Below are positions 33,299 to 41,250 of a DNA stretch of 64,000 bases, one piece after another (position 1 is the stretch's first letter; the number at the start of each line of letters is the position of its first letter). The DNA lies in NCBI GenBank assembly GCA_008933805.1, contig WBUH01000004.1:62001-126000 (forward strand), written 5' to 3'. Below the pieces are notes generated by a model. The model saw only the letters and a list, made by a program, of their open reading frames with translations. It made no database searches and was not told the DNA's origin. This stretch comes from Bacteroidota bacterium (GTDB taxonomy: Bacteria; Bacteroidota; Bacteroidia; UBA8524). Both the position numbers and the translations under genes were made by a program.

Positions 33299-33523
33299 AT
33301 GTTTAAGTTCATATTATACCTGATACTGTTTTACTTCGTTATCCGTTTTTTGCGTGGGTTATTCCAAACCAACGTGGTAATTAAAAACTACCATTACCAC
33401 ACTAATAACCAGCAGCAAAAAGAGGAGAAAGACGGCAAAATTAAAATCATCAAAGGTCCTGATAACGGTAAGCACAAATCAGACGGTATGGGCGAATACG
33501 TGGATTACGAAGAAGTGAAGTAA
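33299..33523 (+). CDS. DUF4834 family small membrane protein
   Basis: 74 residues with one N-terminal membrane segment (F-K-F-I-L-Y-L-I-L-F-Y-F-V-I-R-F-L) and a basic, polar tail ending Y-V-D-Y-E-E-V-K, matching DUF4834, which is limited to Bacteroidota. Role unknown. Separated by 24 bp from the convergent lipoprotein gene. Confidence 0.8.
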   Translation: MFKFILYLILFYFVIRFLRGLFQTNVVIKNYHYHTNNQQQKEEKDGKIKIIKGPDNGKHKSDGMGEYVDYEEVK

Positions 33524-33547
33524 GGGTTGAGACAGCTCCAGAATTTA

Positions 33548-34147
33548 TCATTCAATCTTTTCTATGGCTACCCGTGCAAACATGTGGTAATCGCTTTTTG
33601 TTCCATCTATCTCATACACCGATAAAAATATAGTGTTTTTTAAATCATCGCCTACTTGATGGCCAAGGCAAATAGAGGTTGTTTCATCACATTTGTAGTA
33701 CACATCCACTAAACTGGCAGTAGAATTTAGTGCAATCCCCAAACTGCCTATACAAATGTTGTTTTTTAGCACCTCACCCATATTGCTTTCATACTTTTTA
33801 GGATATAGTATACAATAGCCCGGGTAATTTTGGCTATCGGCAGGGTATACAGGGGCGGCCATCACATCCTGCATGGTAACCAGCGAAAAGCCTGTGATAC
33901 GGTAAGTTCCCTTTTGCAGGGTAATGCTTCCGTCTTTCTCCAAGGTAATGTCTTTCCCTTCTTGAGCCTCAGTAGTGTTAAACACCCTGCGGTTCAGTCC
34001 GTTTTTCATCACCACATTAGAATCGTGGGCAAACTCAGCATACACAGCGTAAGACCTTTTCCCGTCATTGCAACTCTTTTCACCGCCACAAGCGGCCGTC
34101 ATTAGTATAACAAGAGTAACAGATATAAATGCAACTATAGATTTCAT
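33548..34147 (-). CDS. Putative lipoprotein of unknown function
   Basis: 199 residues from the ATG at 34147. The signal has a clear lipobox (L-M-T-A-A-C, Cys about residue 20). The mature part contains two possible disulphide cysteine pairs (C-N-D-G near the start; Y-K-C-D-E-T-T-S-I-C) and mainly beta-type sequence. No family was recognised. It lies between DUF4834 and fhs on the opposite strand to both. Confidence 0.65.
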   Translation of the reverse strand: MKSIVAFISVTLVILMTAACGGEKSCNDGKRSYAVYAEFAHDSNVVMKNGLNRRVFNTTEAQEGKDITLEKDGSITLQKGTYRITGFSLVTMQDVMAAPVYPADSQNYPGYCILYPKKYESNMGEVLKNNICIGSLGIALNSTASLVDVYYKCDETTSICLGHQVGDDLKNTIFLSVYEIDGTKSDYHMFARVAIEKIE

Positions 34148-34253
34148 AGCCAATTGATTTTATGCAAGATATAGAAATTAATCCGGCAGAAATACAATAG
34201 GTCGTCTAACACGTTCCTGCTTTAGAATTATATTTTCCCTAATTTCGTTCTGC

Positions 34254-35915
34254 ATGAAAAAAATACAGGAAGTAGCCGCCCGTGTGGGCATTACTGAAGA
34301 GCAACTAATTCCCTACGGACACTATAAAGCCAAAGTTTCACCCCAATGGGACGAAGCCAAAATAAAACAAGGCAAACTGATTTTGGTTACCGCCATTAGT
34401 CCCAACAAAGCAGGGGTGGGCAAAACCACCACCTCAGTTGCGTTGAGCATGGGCTTAAACCGCATCGGTAAAAAAAGTGTGTTGGCCCTGCGCGAACCCT
34501 CGTTAGGCCCTTGCTTTGGTATGAAAGGCGGAGCCACGGGGGGCGGTTATGTAACCGTTGAGCCTTCTGACGATATTAACCTGCATTTTAATGGTGATTT
34601 TCATGCCATCACCTGTGCTAACAACACATTAGCTGCACTGGTAGATAACCACAACTACTTTAACAAAGGAGCTGCCAACGGTTTGCGCCAAGTGGTTTGG
34701 AAACGGGTGCTGGATGTGAACGACCGCAGCCTTCGGAACATCATCACAGGGCTTGACGGCAACGGCATCCCTACTGAAACAGGGTTTGACATTACGCCCG
34801 CCAGCGAGATTATGGCCATTTTTTGCCTATCGAAAGATTTGGACGATTTACGCCGCCGCATCGACAATATTTTGGTGGGTTATACCAACGATAAAAAGCC
34901 GATGTATGTGCGTGATTTGAACGTAGGCGGGGCTATTGTAGCCTTGCTCCGCGATGCGCTGATGCCCAACTTGGTGCAGGATGTGGACGGCGGAGCTGCG
35001 TTTATACACGGTGGTCCGTTTGCCAACATTGCCCACGGTTGCAACAGCATTATTGCTACCAAAATGGCTTTGCAACTGGGCGATTACGCGGTAACCGAAG
35101 CCGGTTTCGGGAGCGATTTAGGGGCTGAAAAGTTCTTGAACATAAAGTGCCGCACCGCAGGTTTGCAACCCGCACTAAGCGTATTGGTGGCCACTACCCT
35201 ATCGCTGAAACTGCACGGCGGAGCTAACGAAAAAGAGTTGAAGCTGCCCAACATGAGTGCCCTGCAAAAAGGGATGCACAATTTGGAAAGGCACTTGGAT
35301 ATTTTAAAGTCCTTCGGGCAAACGGTAGTGGTGGCAATTAACCGCCACCCTTCTGATACTGATGATGAGATTAGCTACATAGCCAACTGGTGTGCCGAGC
35401 GCGGTGCAAAATGTGCTACCCACAGCGGCTTTGGCGACGGTAGCGCAGGGGTAGAAGAGTTAGCCAAATTGGTGGTTAGCGAGGCTGAAAACAACCCCTC
35501 AAAACCGATACAACACACTTACTCGCTTGAGGACAGTATCGAAACCAAGCTGAACAGCATTGTAACTACTATTTACAAAGGCAAAGGCGTTTCATTGAGC
35601 AAAAAAGCTCAAACCGCTCTGAAAAAGATAAACGAAATGGGGCTAAACAACCTGCCCGTTTGTATTGCCAAAACCCAATACACCTTTAGCAGCAATGCCG
35701 ATGAACCTTCGGATGTAAAGGATTTTACCTTGTTTGTTGAAGACTTGGTAATAAACACAGGAGCAGGTTTTATTGTGGCTGTTTGCGGCGAGATGATGCG
35801 TATGCCCGGTTTACCCAAAGAACCCCAAGCCATGCACATTGATGTGGTGCAAGGTGAAATTGTTGGAGTAAGCGAAAAACCACCCTTACGTGCCACACAG
35901 ATGATGGAAACTTAG
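34254..35915 (+). CDS. fhs: Formate-tetrahydrofolate ligase
   Basis: 553 residues, full length. Family blocks include P-Y-G-H-Y-K-A-K, A-I-S-P-N-K-A-G-V-G-K-T-T, R-E-P-S-L-G-P-C-F-G-M-K-G-G-A-T-G-G-G and N-L-H-F-N-G-D-F-H-A-I-T. It joins formate to tetrahydrofolate with ATP, giving 10-formyl-THF. The nucleotide loop reads N-K-A-G-V-G-K-T-T where most members have T-P-A-G-E-G-K-(S/T)-T. An HNH gene follows after 10 bp. Confidence 0.95.
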   Translation: MKKIQEVAARVGITEEQLIPYGHYKAKVSPQWDEAKIKQGKLILVTAISPNKAGVGKTTTSVALSMGLNRIGKKSVLALREPSLGPCFGMKGGATGGGYVTVEPSDDINLHFNGDFHAITCANNTLAALVDNHNYFNKGAANGLRQVVWKRVLDVNDRSLRNIITGLDGNGIPTETGFDITPASEIMAIFCLSKDLDDLRRRIDNILVGYTNDKKPMYVRDLNVGGAIVALLRDALMPNLVQDVDGGAAFIHGGPFANIAHGCNSIIATKMALQLGDYAVTEAGFGSDLGAEKFLNIKCRTAGLQPALSVLVATTLSLKLHGGANEKELKLPNMSALQKGMHNLERHLDILKSFGQTVVVAINRHPSDTDDEISYIANWCAERGAKCATHSGFGDGSAGVEELAKLVVSEAENNPSKPIQHTYSLEDSIETKLNSIVTTIYKGKGVSLSKKAQTALKKINEMGLNNLPVCIAKTQYTFSSNADEPSDVKDFTLFVEDLVINTGAGFIVAVCGEMMRMPGLPKEPQAMHIDVVQGEIVGVSEKPPLRATQMMET

Positions 35916-35925
35916 TTAAATAGCT

Positions 35926-36912
35926 ATGGCAAACTGTTATTGTTGCAAAAAAGATATTGCCGAAATTAATACCTCTGACGAGCATGTTATTCCCAATTTT
36001 TTAGGTGGTGTACTCAAGTTAAAAAACAAGTTATGTAAGATTTGTAATGAGACATTAGGATCAACAGTTGATAAAGAACTTAATAATCAACTAAAATGGG
36101 CGGCAGATACCTTGTCTTTTAAACGAGATCGACCAAAAAAAAATAAGCGAATCGACTTCGCCGCAGCCGATGGACAAAACATACCCGTTGGTGAACACCT
36201 TCAACCTTTGCCATTTCTCCAAATGGAACTTCCTAAAGAAGAAATTCGCATCTATGTTAGCAACCAAGAGGAGTTAGACTCTCTAACAAGAAGAAAAGTT
36301 AAAGAATTAGAAAAGTCTGGTAAATACAAAAACATCAATGTATCAAAGCTAACAGAACATAAGCACGAAGGTTTGTATTATTTTCAGAATAACTTATCAA
36401 GAACTACCGGAGAAATGGGGTTCGGAGGCGTTGTTTACTTTCGTGCACTCACTAAAATAGCTTTAAACTATGCTTTATATAATAATGTTGACTTCGAAGA
36501 TATCTCACACAATGTAATATCATTTGTAAAGGATAGCAAAGCAGATAAAAAATACTGTTGGTTTTACTACCCAACTCATTATAAGATTCATGAGTTAAAG
36601 GATAATGAAATCTCCCATTTGTTATACCTGTATGGTTGCCCTAAAGAAAATGTTCTATATGCTTATATAGAACTTCTAAATTTTGAATGCTGCATTGTTC
36701 TATTAAATGATAATTATACGGGGCCAAGAATTGAATCAACATATTGTTACGACCTTATTGAAAGCAAACAATTAAATAAATCTGCGAAAACCTTACTACG
36801 AAAATTCCACATTCTAGAGTGTTTGGAAATTACTTCAAAACTCAAAGTCACTGTTGATATGCACTCAAAAAAACTAAATACATTTATTAGTAAAGTCGAG
36901 TCAACACAGTAA
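35926..36912 (+). CDS. HNH-type endonuclease domain protein, probably acquired
   Basis: 328 residues. The first 50 residues have a zinc-knuckle HNH module: C-Y-C-C-K-K, then S-D-E-H-V-I-P-N-F-L-G-G, C-K-I-C-N-E, and G-S-T-V-D-K-E-L (HNH_5-like). The rest (about 60-328) is unassigned, mixed alpha/beta with several tyrosine- and lysine-rich segments. Base composition is visibly more AT-rich than the flanking genes and codons such as ATA, TTA and AGA are frequent. It sits 10 bp after fhs, and might be a restriction- or defence-related insertion; no partner gene accompanies it. Confidence 0.75.
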   Translation: MANCYCCKKDIAEINTSDEHVIPNFLGGVLKLKNKLCKICNETLGSTVDKELNNQLKWAADTLSFKRDRPKKNKRIDFAAADGQNIPVGEHLQPLPFLQMELPKEEIRIYVSNQEELDSLTRRKVKELEKSGKYKNINVSKLTEHKHEGLYYFQNNLSRTTGEMGFGGVVYFRALTKIALNYALYNNVDFEDISHNVISFVKDSKADKKYCWFYYPTHYKIHELKDNEISHLLYLYGCPKENVLYAYIELLNFECCIVLLNDNYTGPRIESTYCYDLIESKQLNKSAKTLLRKFHILECLEITSKLKVTVDMHSKKLNTFISKVESTQ

Positions 36913-36973
36913 ATCAAAATTATCTTAGTAAACGATATGTGAATGAGTAGCCCTCCAATGGACTTATTTTAAG

Positions 36974-36981
36974 TATTTTTG
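36974..36981 (+). promoter_or_regulatory. Candidate -7 box before the first GT-C-like gene
   Basis: TATTTTTG fits TAnnTTTG. It overlaps the upstream TTG (36979) that could otherwise be taken as the start, which favours the TTG at 37000 or a later start. Confidence 0.35.
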
Positions 36982-36999
36982 GCAGCAAATCACCCGCAC

Positions 37000-38721
37000 T
37001 TGAAAGAGTTTCTCACCAAAAACCTTAAGTGGCTTGCCGCAATGCTTGTATTTGCTGCCGTGTATGTAGTATACACTGGCAATATCATGCTACAGCCTGA
37101 TAGGTATCTCATAGGCCGCTTAGATATGCAAAGCGATGTGCCTGTGTTTTATAACAACATCTACCTGTTTGAAAAAAAGGTAACCGCAGGCCAAAGCCCG
37201 CTGCACAACGATATGGAAATGTACCCCGCAGGGTTCAGCATGACCATGAATTCGCACAATTTTATCATGGGGGCGTTTTGCCTGCTGTTTGATGATAACA
37301 CCATAGGGTTAAACGTAGGGCTGTGGCTCTCCTTCATTCTTTCGGGCTTGGGAGCGGCGTTGCTTTGCTACCGCTTTGTGCCCAACTATTGGGCAGCGTT
37401 GCTGGCGGGGTTTATTTTTGCCTTTTCACCGTGGAAAATGATAAAGCTGCAAGACCACCACTGGTTTGCGCTGACAGCAGCCATGCCGTTTTATATCTAC
37501 CATTTTATTGATGTATTTACCTTTGAAGGCCGAAGGTTTTTGCCCGCCATTGCCAGCTACAAAAAACTGGTGTATTGCTTGCTGCTGGGCATTGTTACTG
37601 CACTTTCAGAGTACTATTTAACGTTTTTCCTGCTCTACTTCTCAGGTTTTTATATTGTTATTAAGCATTATGTACAGCCGTGGCGAATTGATTTTAAAAA
37701 GCTACGCCCTTGGTTACTGATTGCCCTTATTACCGGCATTGCCAGTACCGCGGTGAGCCTTTTAGATGCGATGGGCTGGGATGACAAAGGGGCTTTCTTT
37801 TGGGGTGGTGATTTGGCTGCCTATTTTTTGCCTGTTTACAGCCCGTGGGTTACCAACCTATTGGGCAGTGTCGGGCTTGAAATTCCTGCCTATCAGGAAA
37901 ACTTTTTCTTCCTCGGTTTTTCGTTCATTGCCTTTACAGTAGCCACTGTATTTATCGCCCGCAAACAAGAAAACAGCACCCCGACTGAAGTAAAAACCTT
38001 TGCTTGGTTATCGCTACTGTTTGTAATGCTTAGTTTGCCCGTGCTTAAGGTATTGGGGCATTTTTTGTTCTACCTGCCTACCGCCCTTATCCATTACATT
38101 CCGTTTGTAAACAATGTGCGCGTAATCACCCGCATATTTGTGTTGTTTAGCTTGTTGTTCCCTATTGTGGTGTTGTGGTACTTTAATAATTCCATCAAGA
38201 AACAAGTAGTTACTGCGGTTTCAATAGCATTGCTGGTAGTATTGTTTATTGAGTTTAAACCCAACCCTTATCAAACTATTGATAAACAAAGCATTCCCAA
38301 AGAGGTGTACGAGTTAAAACCCATGAAAGGCGATGTGGTGCTGCCCATCCCCGCGGGACTTCGCGACGGGTTTACCCAAATAGGGCTTAACAACTCTGAT
38401 ATGCTGTATTTTCAAACCATTTTTGATAAGAAGATGATTGGGGGTTATACGGCTCGTTTGTCAAGTAAGGTGAAACAACTGTACCTTATCGACCCTGTGA
38501 TGCGGGATATATTGAAACTGTCTGAAAACCCCAACCAAGAACTGCCTAAACCTACACCACAACAGGTGGATGCGTTTTTTGCCGCCTTTGCTCCCGATAT
38601 TATTTTTATACACCCCAAATACAGGGCAACTGCCGCTGAAAGGTATATATTTGAAATAGCAGGCCGCAAGGGTTTCCGCCTTGCCAATGCCGGAGAATAC
38701 CTGATAATGACCCGACACTAA
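37000..38721 (+). CDS. Large polytopic membrane protein, GT-C-like (YfhO-like)
   Basis: About 573 residues with ten or more membrane segments in the first 430 residues and a soluble C-terminal part. D-(x)-Q-S-D-V-P in the first loop is where GT-C glycosyltransferases keep a catalytic acidic residue, and P-A-G-F-S-M and D-H-H-W follow in other loops. That suggests a lipid-linked sugar transferase but the enzyme class is inference. No ATG near the N-terminus; TTG at 37000 is chosen. It overlaps the next gene by one base. Confidence 0.7.
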   Translation: MKEFLTKNLKWLAAMLVFAAVYVVYTGNIMLQPDRYLIGRLDMQSDVPVFYNNIYLFEKKVTAGQSPLHNDMEMYPAGFSMTMNSHNFIMGAFCLLFDDNTIGLNVGLWLSFILSGLGAALLCYRFVPNYWAALLAGFIFAFSPWKMIKLQDHHWFALTAAMPFYIYHFIDVFTFEGRRFLPAIASYKKLVYCLLLGIVTALSEYYLTFFLLYFSGFYIVIKHYVQPWRIDFKKLRPWLLIALITGIASTAVSLLDAMGWDDKGAFFWGGDLAAYFLPVYSPWVTNLLGSVGLEIPAYQENFFFLGFSFIAFTVATVFIARKQENSTPTEVKTFAWLSLLFVMLSLPVLKVLGHFLFYLPTALIHYIPFVNNVRVITRIFVLFSLLFPIVVLWYFNNSIKKQVVTAVSIALLVVLFIEFKPNPYQTIDKQSIPKEVYELKPMKGDVVLPIPAGLRDGFTQIGLNNSDMLYFQTIFDKKMIGGYTARLSSKVKQLYLIDPVMRDILKLSENPNQELPKPTPQQVDAFFAAFAPDIIFIHPKYRATAAERYIFEIAGRKGFRLANAGEYLIMTRH

Positions 38722-40076
38722 TGCCCCAAAAACCCCTATACAGTTTAACCGCCTTTTGGCTGATAGTAGTATTGTATGTTTTGCTGTTTATGAACGGCAA
38801 AGAGTGGCTGAAACAGGATGCCTTGCGCCACGATATGACCTCGTACTATGCCTATTTACCGGCTGTATTTATTGAGGACGACATTACGCTGAACAGCGAC
38901 TCAGCAAGGAAAAATATGTATTACTGGTGGAGTGTGGAATCGCCCCAAAGGCCGGGGCGCATCATACGCATGAGCATGGGCGTAAGCTACCTGCATCTCC
39001 CCTTTTTCTTAATGGCACACGCAACGGCAAAACCGTTGGGTCATGCCACCGATGGGGCAAATGCCCATTATTTCTTTTTCATCATCTTGGGCAGTATGTT
39101 CTATGGGTTGGCCGGTTTGTGGTTGTTGCGTAAACTGCTGCTGATGTATCACAGCGATAAAGTTACCGCCATCACGCTGGTACTGATTGCCGCCGGAACC
39201 AATTTGCTGTACTACACCCTTTCAGAAGGGCCGATGAGCCACGTGTACAATTTCTTTCTCATCATTTGCTTGTTGTACCTCACCATAAAATGGCACCAAA
39301 AACCCGCAATAGGTAATACCGTTTTGTTGGGTTTGGTAATGGGTACAATTACGCTGGCAAGGCCGTTAAACGTGCTGCTGGCATTGCTACCCGTTTTGTA
39401 CAATGTGCACTCAAAAGATAGCTTGCTGCAAAAACTGCAATTAGTGAAAACCCGCTGGTACTTGGTGTTGTTGGTCTGTGCCTGTGCTTTTCTGGCATTG
39501 CTGCCCCAACTGCTGTACTGGAAATACATGAGCGGTAAATGGATGTTTTATACCTACGGCGAAGAAGGCTTCTTCTTCACCAAATCACAAGTACTAAACG
39601 GCTTGTTCAGTTACCGCAAAGGCTGGTGGTTATACACCCCTGTAATGGCACTGGCTACCGCAGGTTTATTCGTTATAAAAAAATATTCAAAAGAGTGGGC
39701 GTTGGGCTTGTGGGTGATGTTGCCCATTTTTGTTTGGTGCGTATATAGCTGGTGGTCGTGGTGGTATGGCGGCAGTTTCGGCTCTCGCCCCATGATTGAT
39801 ATTTACGGAGCGATGGCACTCCCGCTGGCCTCATTGTTTACTTGGGCATTGCAACGTAAATGGACGGGTGCAACGTTTTTGGTACTTGGCGCATTCTTTG
39901 TATATCTAAACGGGTTTCAGACATGGCAATACAAAAAATCGCTGATACACTGGGACAGTATGAGCAAAGCCGTGTACTGGAAGGTGTTTTTGAGCAAGAA
40001 ATGGCCGGATGATTACGGCGATTTGCTAAAACACCCCGATTACGAAAAAGCCATAAAAGGCCAAAAAGAATATTAA
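38721..40076 (+). CDS. Polytopic membrane protein, GT-C-like
   Basis: 451 residues with about eleven membrane segments. The first loop has D-M-T-S-Y-Y-A-Y-L-P-A-V-F, with acidic residues typical of the GT-C catalytic loop, then S-E-G-P-M-S-H-V-Y and A-R-P-L-N-V. Likely transfers a sugar from a polyprenyl phosphate to an envelope acceptor; inferred only. It overlaps its neighbours on both sides by one base (TAATG), so the three genes are one translational unit. Confidence 0.72.
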   Translation: MPQKPLYSLTAFWLIVVLYVLLFMNGKEWLKQDALRHDMTSYYAYLPAVFIEDDITLNSDSARKNMYYWWSVESPQRPGRIIRMSMGVSYLHLPFFLMAHATAKPLGHATDGANAHYFFFIILGSMFYGLAGLWLLRKLLLMYHSDKVTAITLVLIAAGTNLLYYTLSEGPMSHVYNFFLIICLLYLTIKWHQKPAIGNTVLLGLVMGTITLARPLNVLLALLPVLYNVHSKDSLLQKLQLVKTRWYLVLLVCACAFLALLPQLLYWKYMSGKWMFYTYGEEGFFFTKSQVLNGLFSYRKGWWLYTPVMALATAGLFVIKKYSKEWALGLWVMLPIFVWCVYSWWSWWYGGSFGSRPMIDIYGAMALPLASLFTWALQRKWTGATFLVLGAFFVYLNGFQTWQYKKSLIHWDSMSKAVYWKVFLSKKWPDDYGDLLKHPDYEKAIKGQKEY

Positions 40077-41245
40077 TGATGGCAAAAAAAACGCTGTTTG
40101 TACTGTTTCTAGTATTGTGTATCACTCCCCTGCTTGCCATTGAAGGGCGATTGGCAGTTACTACCTACGCTAATTTTTTCGACCGCTGGTACAAGAGTAA
40201 CGCAGAAGTTCCGTTGGGAGCTATTCCGCAAACTACCCACATTTATAAAAGGCAGGCATTTTATATGCTACCTTTAATCAGCGGCTTTGGTACGGATGCA
40301 AAAAAGAAAGCCAACATTACTTATAACTTAACGATTAAAAAGGGTGCTATTGTTTTGCTTGACCGTAAAAGCGTTAAAGGACTTACCAAGGTAGTGAACG
40401 ATACATCGGCGGTGTTTTTGTGCGAAACAGTGCTGAATTACGAATTTACCGCAGATGCTAAAGAGGGCGAATATTCAATAGAAATTACCATTACAGATAA
40501 TACCAACGGCCAAAAAGCCACGTTTGGGCAAACGATAACTGTTAGTACGTATAAATACATTCCCCGTAAGTTTGCTGTGCCTGACAGCTTTTTTGTGTGG
40601 CAAAACTACTGTTACGAAGGGCTTGAGCCTGACAGGGAAATTGACGGCTTGCTCTTCTTTTCTCAACCTAAGGTGCAAACCGACCCTGAAAAAACACTAC
40701 CCATGTTGGGCTTTTTTGCAGAGTTGTTTAAAGGTAAGTTTTACTTACTAAATGCCGTGGAAGAGCATTTCACCAAAATGGATACCAACGAGCGGCTTAC
40801 CACCATTCATATTTTGAATTTGGTGAGCTATGCCCCGCAAAGCCTGCAAAAGAAGTTTAATGCCGATGAAAAACAGTATTACCAAAGTGTAAAAGGCTAC
40901 GGCTTGCCCATAATACCTGATAGCACAGTAAAAAACCCTTATTTGCTGAATTTACTTTGGGCGAAGTTTTTTGCTTCGGGGAGTTTTGAGCATGCCAAGA
41001 AAATTGCCGAAACGTTGGAATTGGGTAAATACGAAGGTGCCATGGCCCGATATAATGAATCAGGGAAAACGGACCGCGACCAACAAGAAGCTTTTTGGGA
41101 AACCATTTACCAGAAAACAGTGCAGGATTTATTGCAGCGTTTGCCTAACCATCCTTTATTTAACGGGTATTGCTTGTATATGCTCACCGCTAAAGAAACT
41201 GCCCCCGACGTGGTTATCCAACTGGAACGTGTGGTAGTTCGCTAA
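40076..41245 (+). CDS. Exported protein of unknown function, third gene of the GT-C block
   Basis: 389 residues with a Sec signal (F-V-L-F-L-V-L-C-I-T-P-L-L-A). The first half has Ig-like beta sequence (Y-N-L-T-I-K-K-G-A-I-V-L-L, S-I-E-I-T-I-T-D-N-T-N-G), the second half is helical (M-D-T-N-E-R-L-T-T-I-H-I-L-N). No family recognised. Because it overlaps the GT-C-like gene it may be the acceptor or a periplasmic partner of it; that is inference. Confidence 0.62.
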   Translation: MMAKKTLFVLFLVLCITPLLAIEGRLAVTTYANFFDRWYKSNAEVPLGAIPQTTHIYKRQAFYMLPLISGFGTDAKKKANITYNLTIKKGAIVLLDRKSVKGLTKVVNDTSAVFLCETVLNYEFTADAKEGEYSIEITITDNTNGQKATFGQTITVSTYKYIPRKFAVPDSFFVWQNYCYEGLEPDREIDGLLFFSQPKVQTDPEKTLPMLGFFAELFKGKFYLLNAVEEHFTKMDTNERLTTIHILNLVSYAPQSLQKKFNADEKQYYQSVKGYGLPIIPDSTVKNPYLLNLLWAKFFASGSFEHAKKIAETLELGKYEGAMARYNESGKTDRDQQEAFWETIYQKTVQDLLQRLPNHPLFNGYCLYMLTAKETAPDVVIQLERVVVR

Positions 41246-41250
41246 CTTGC

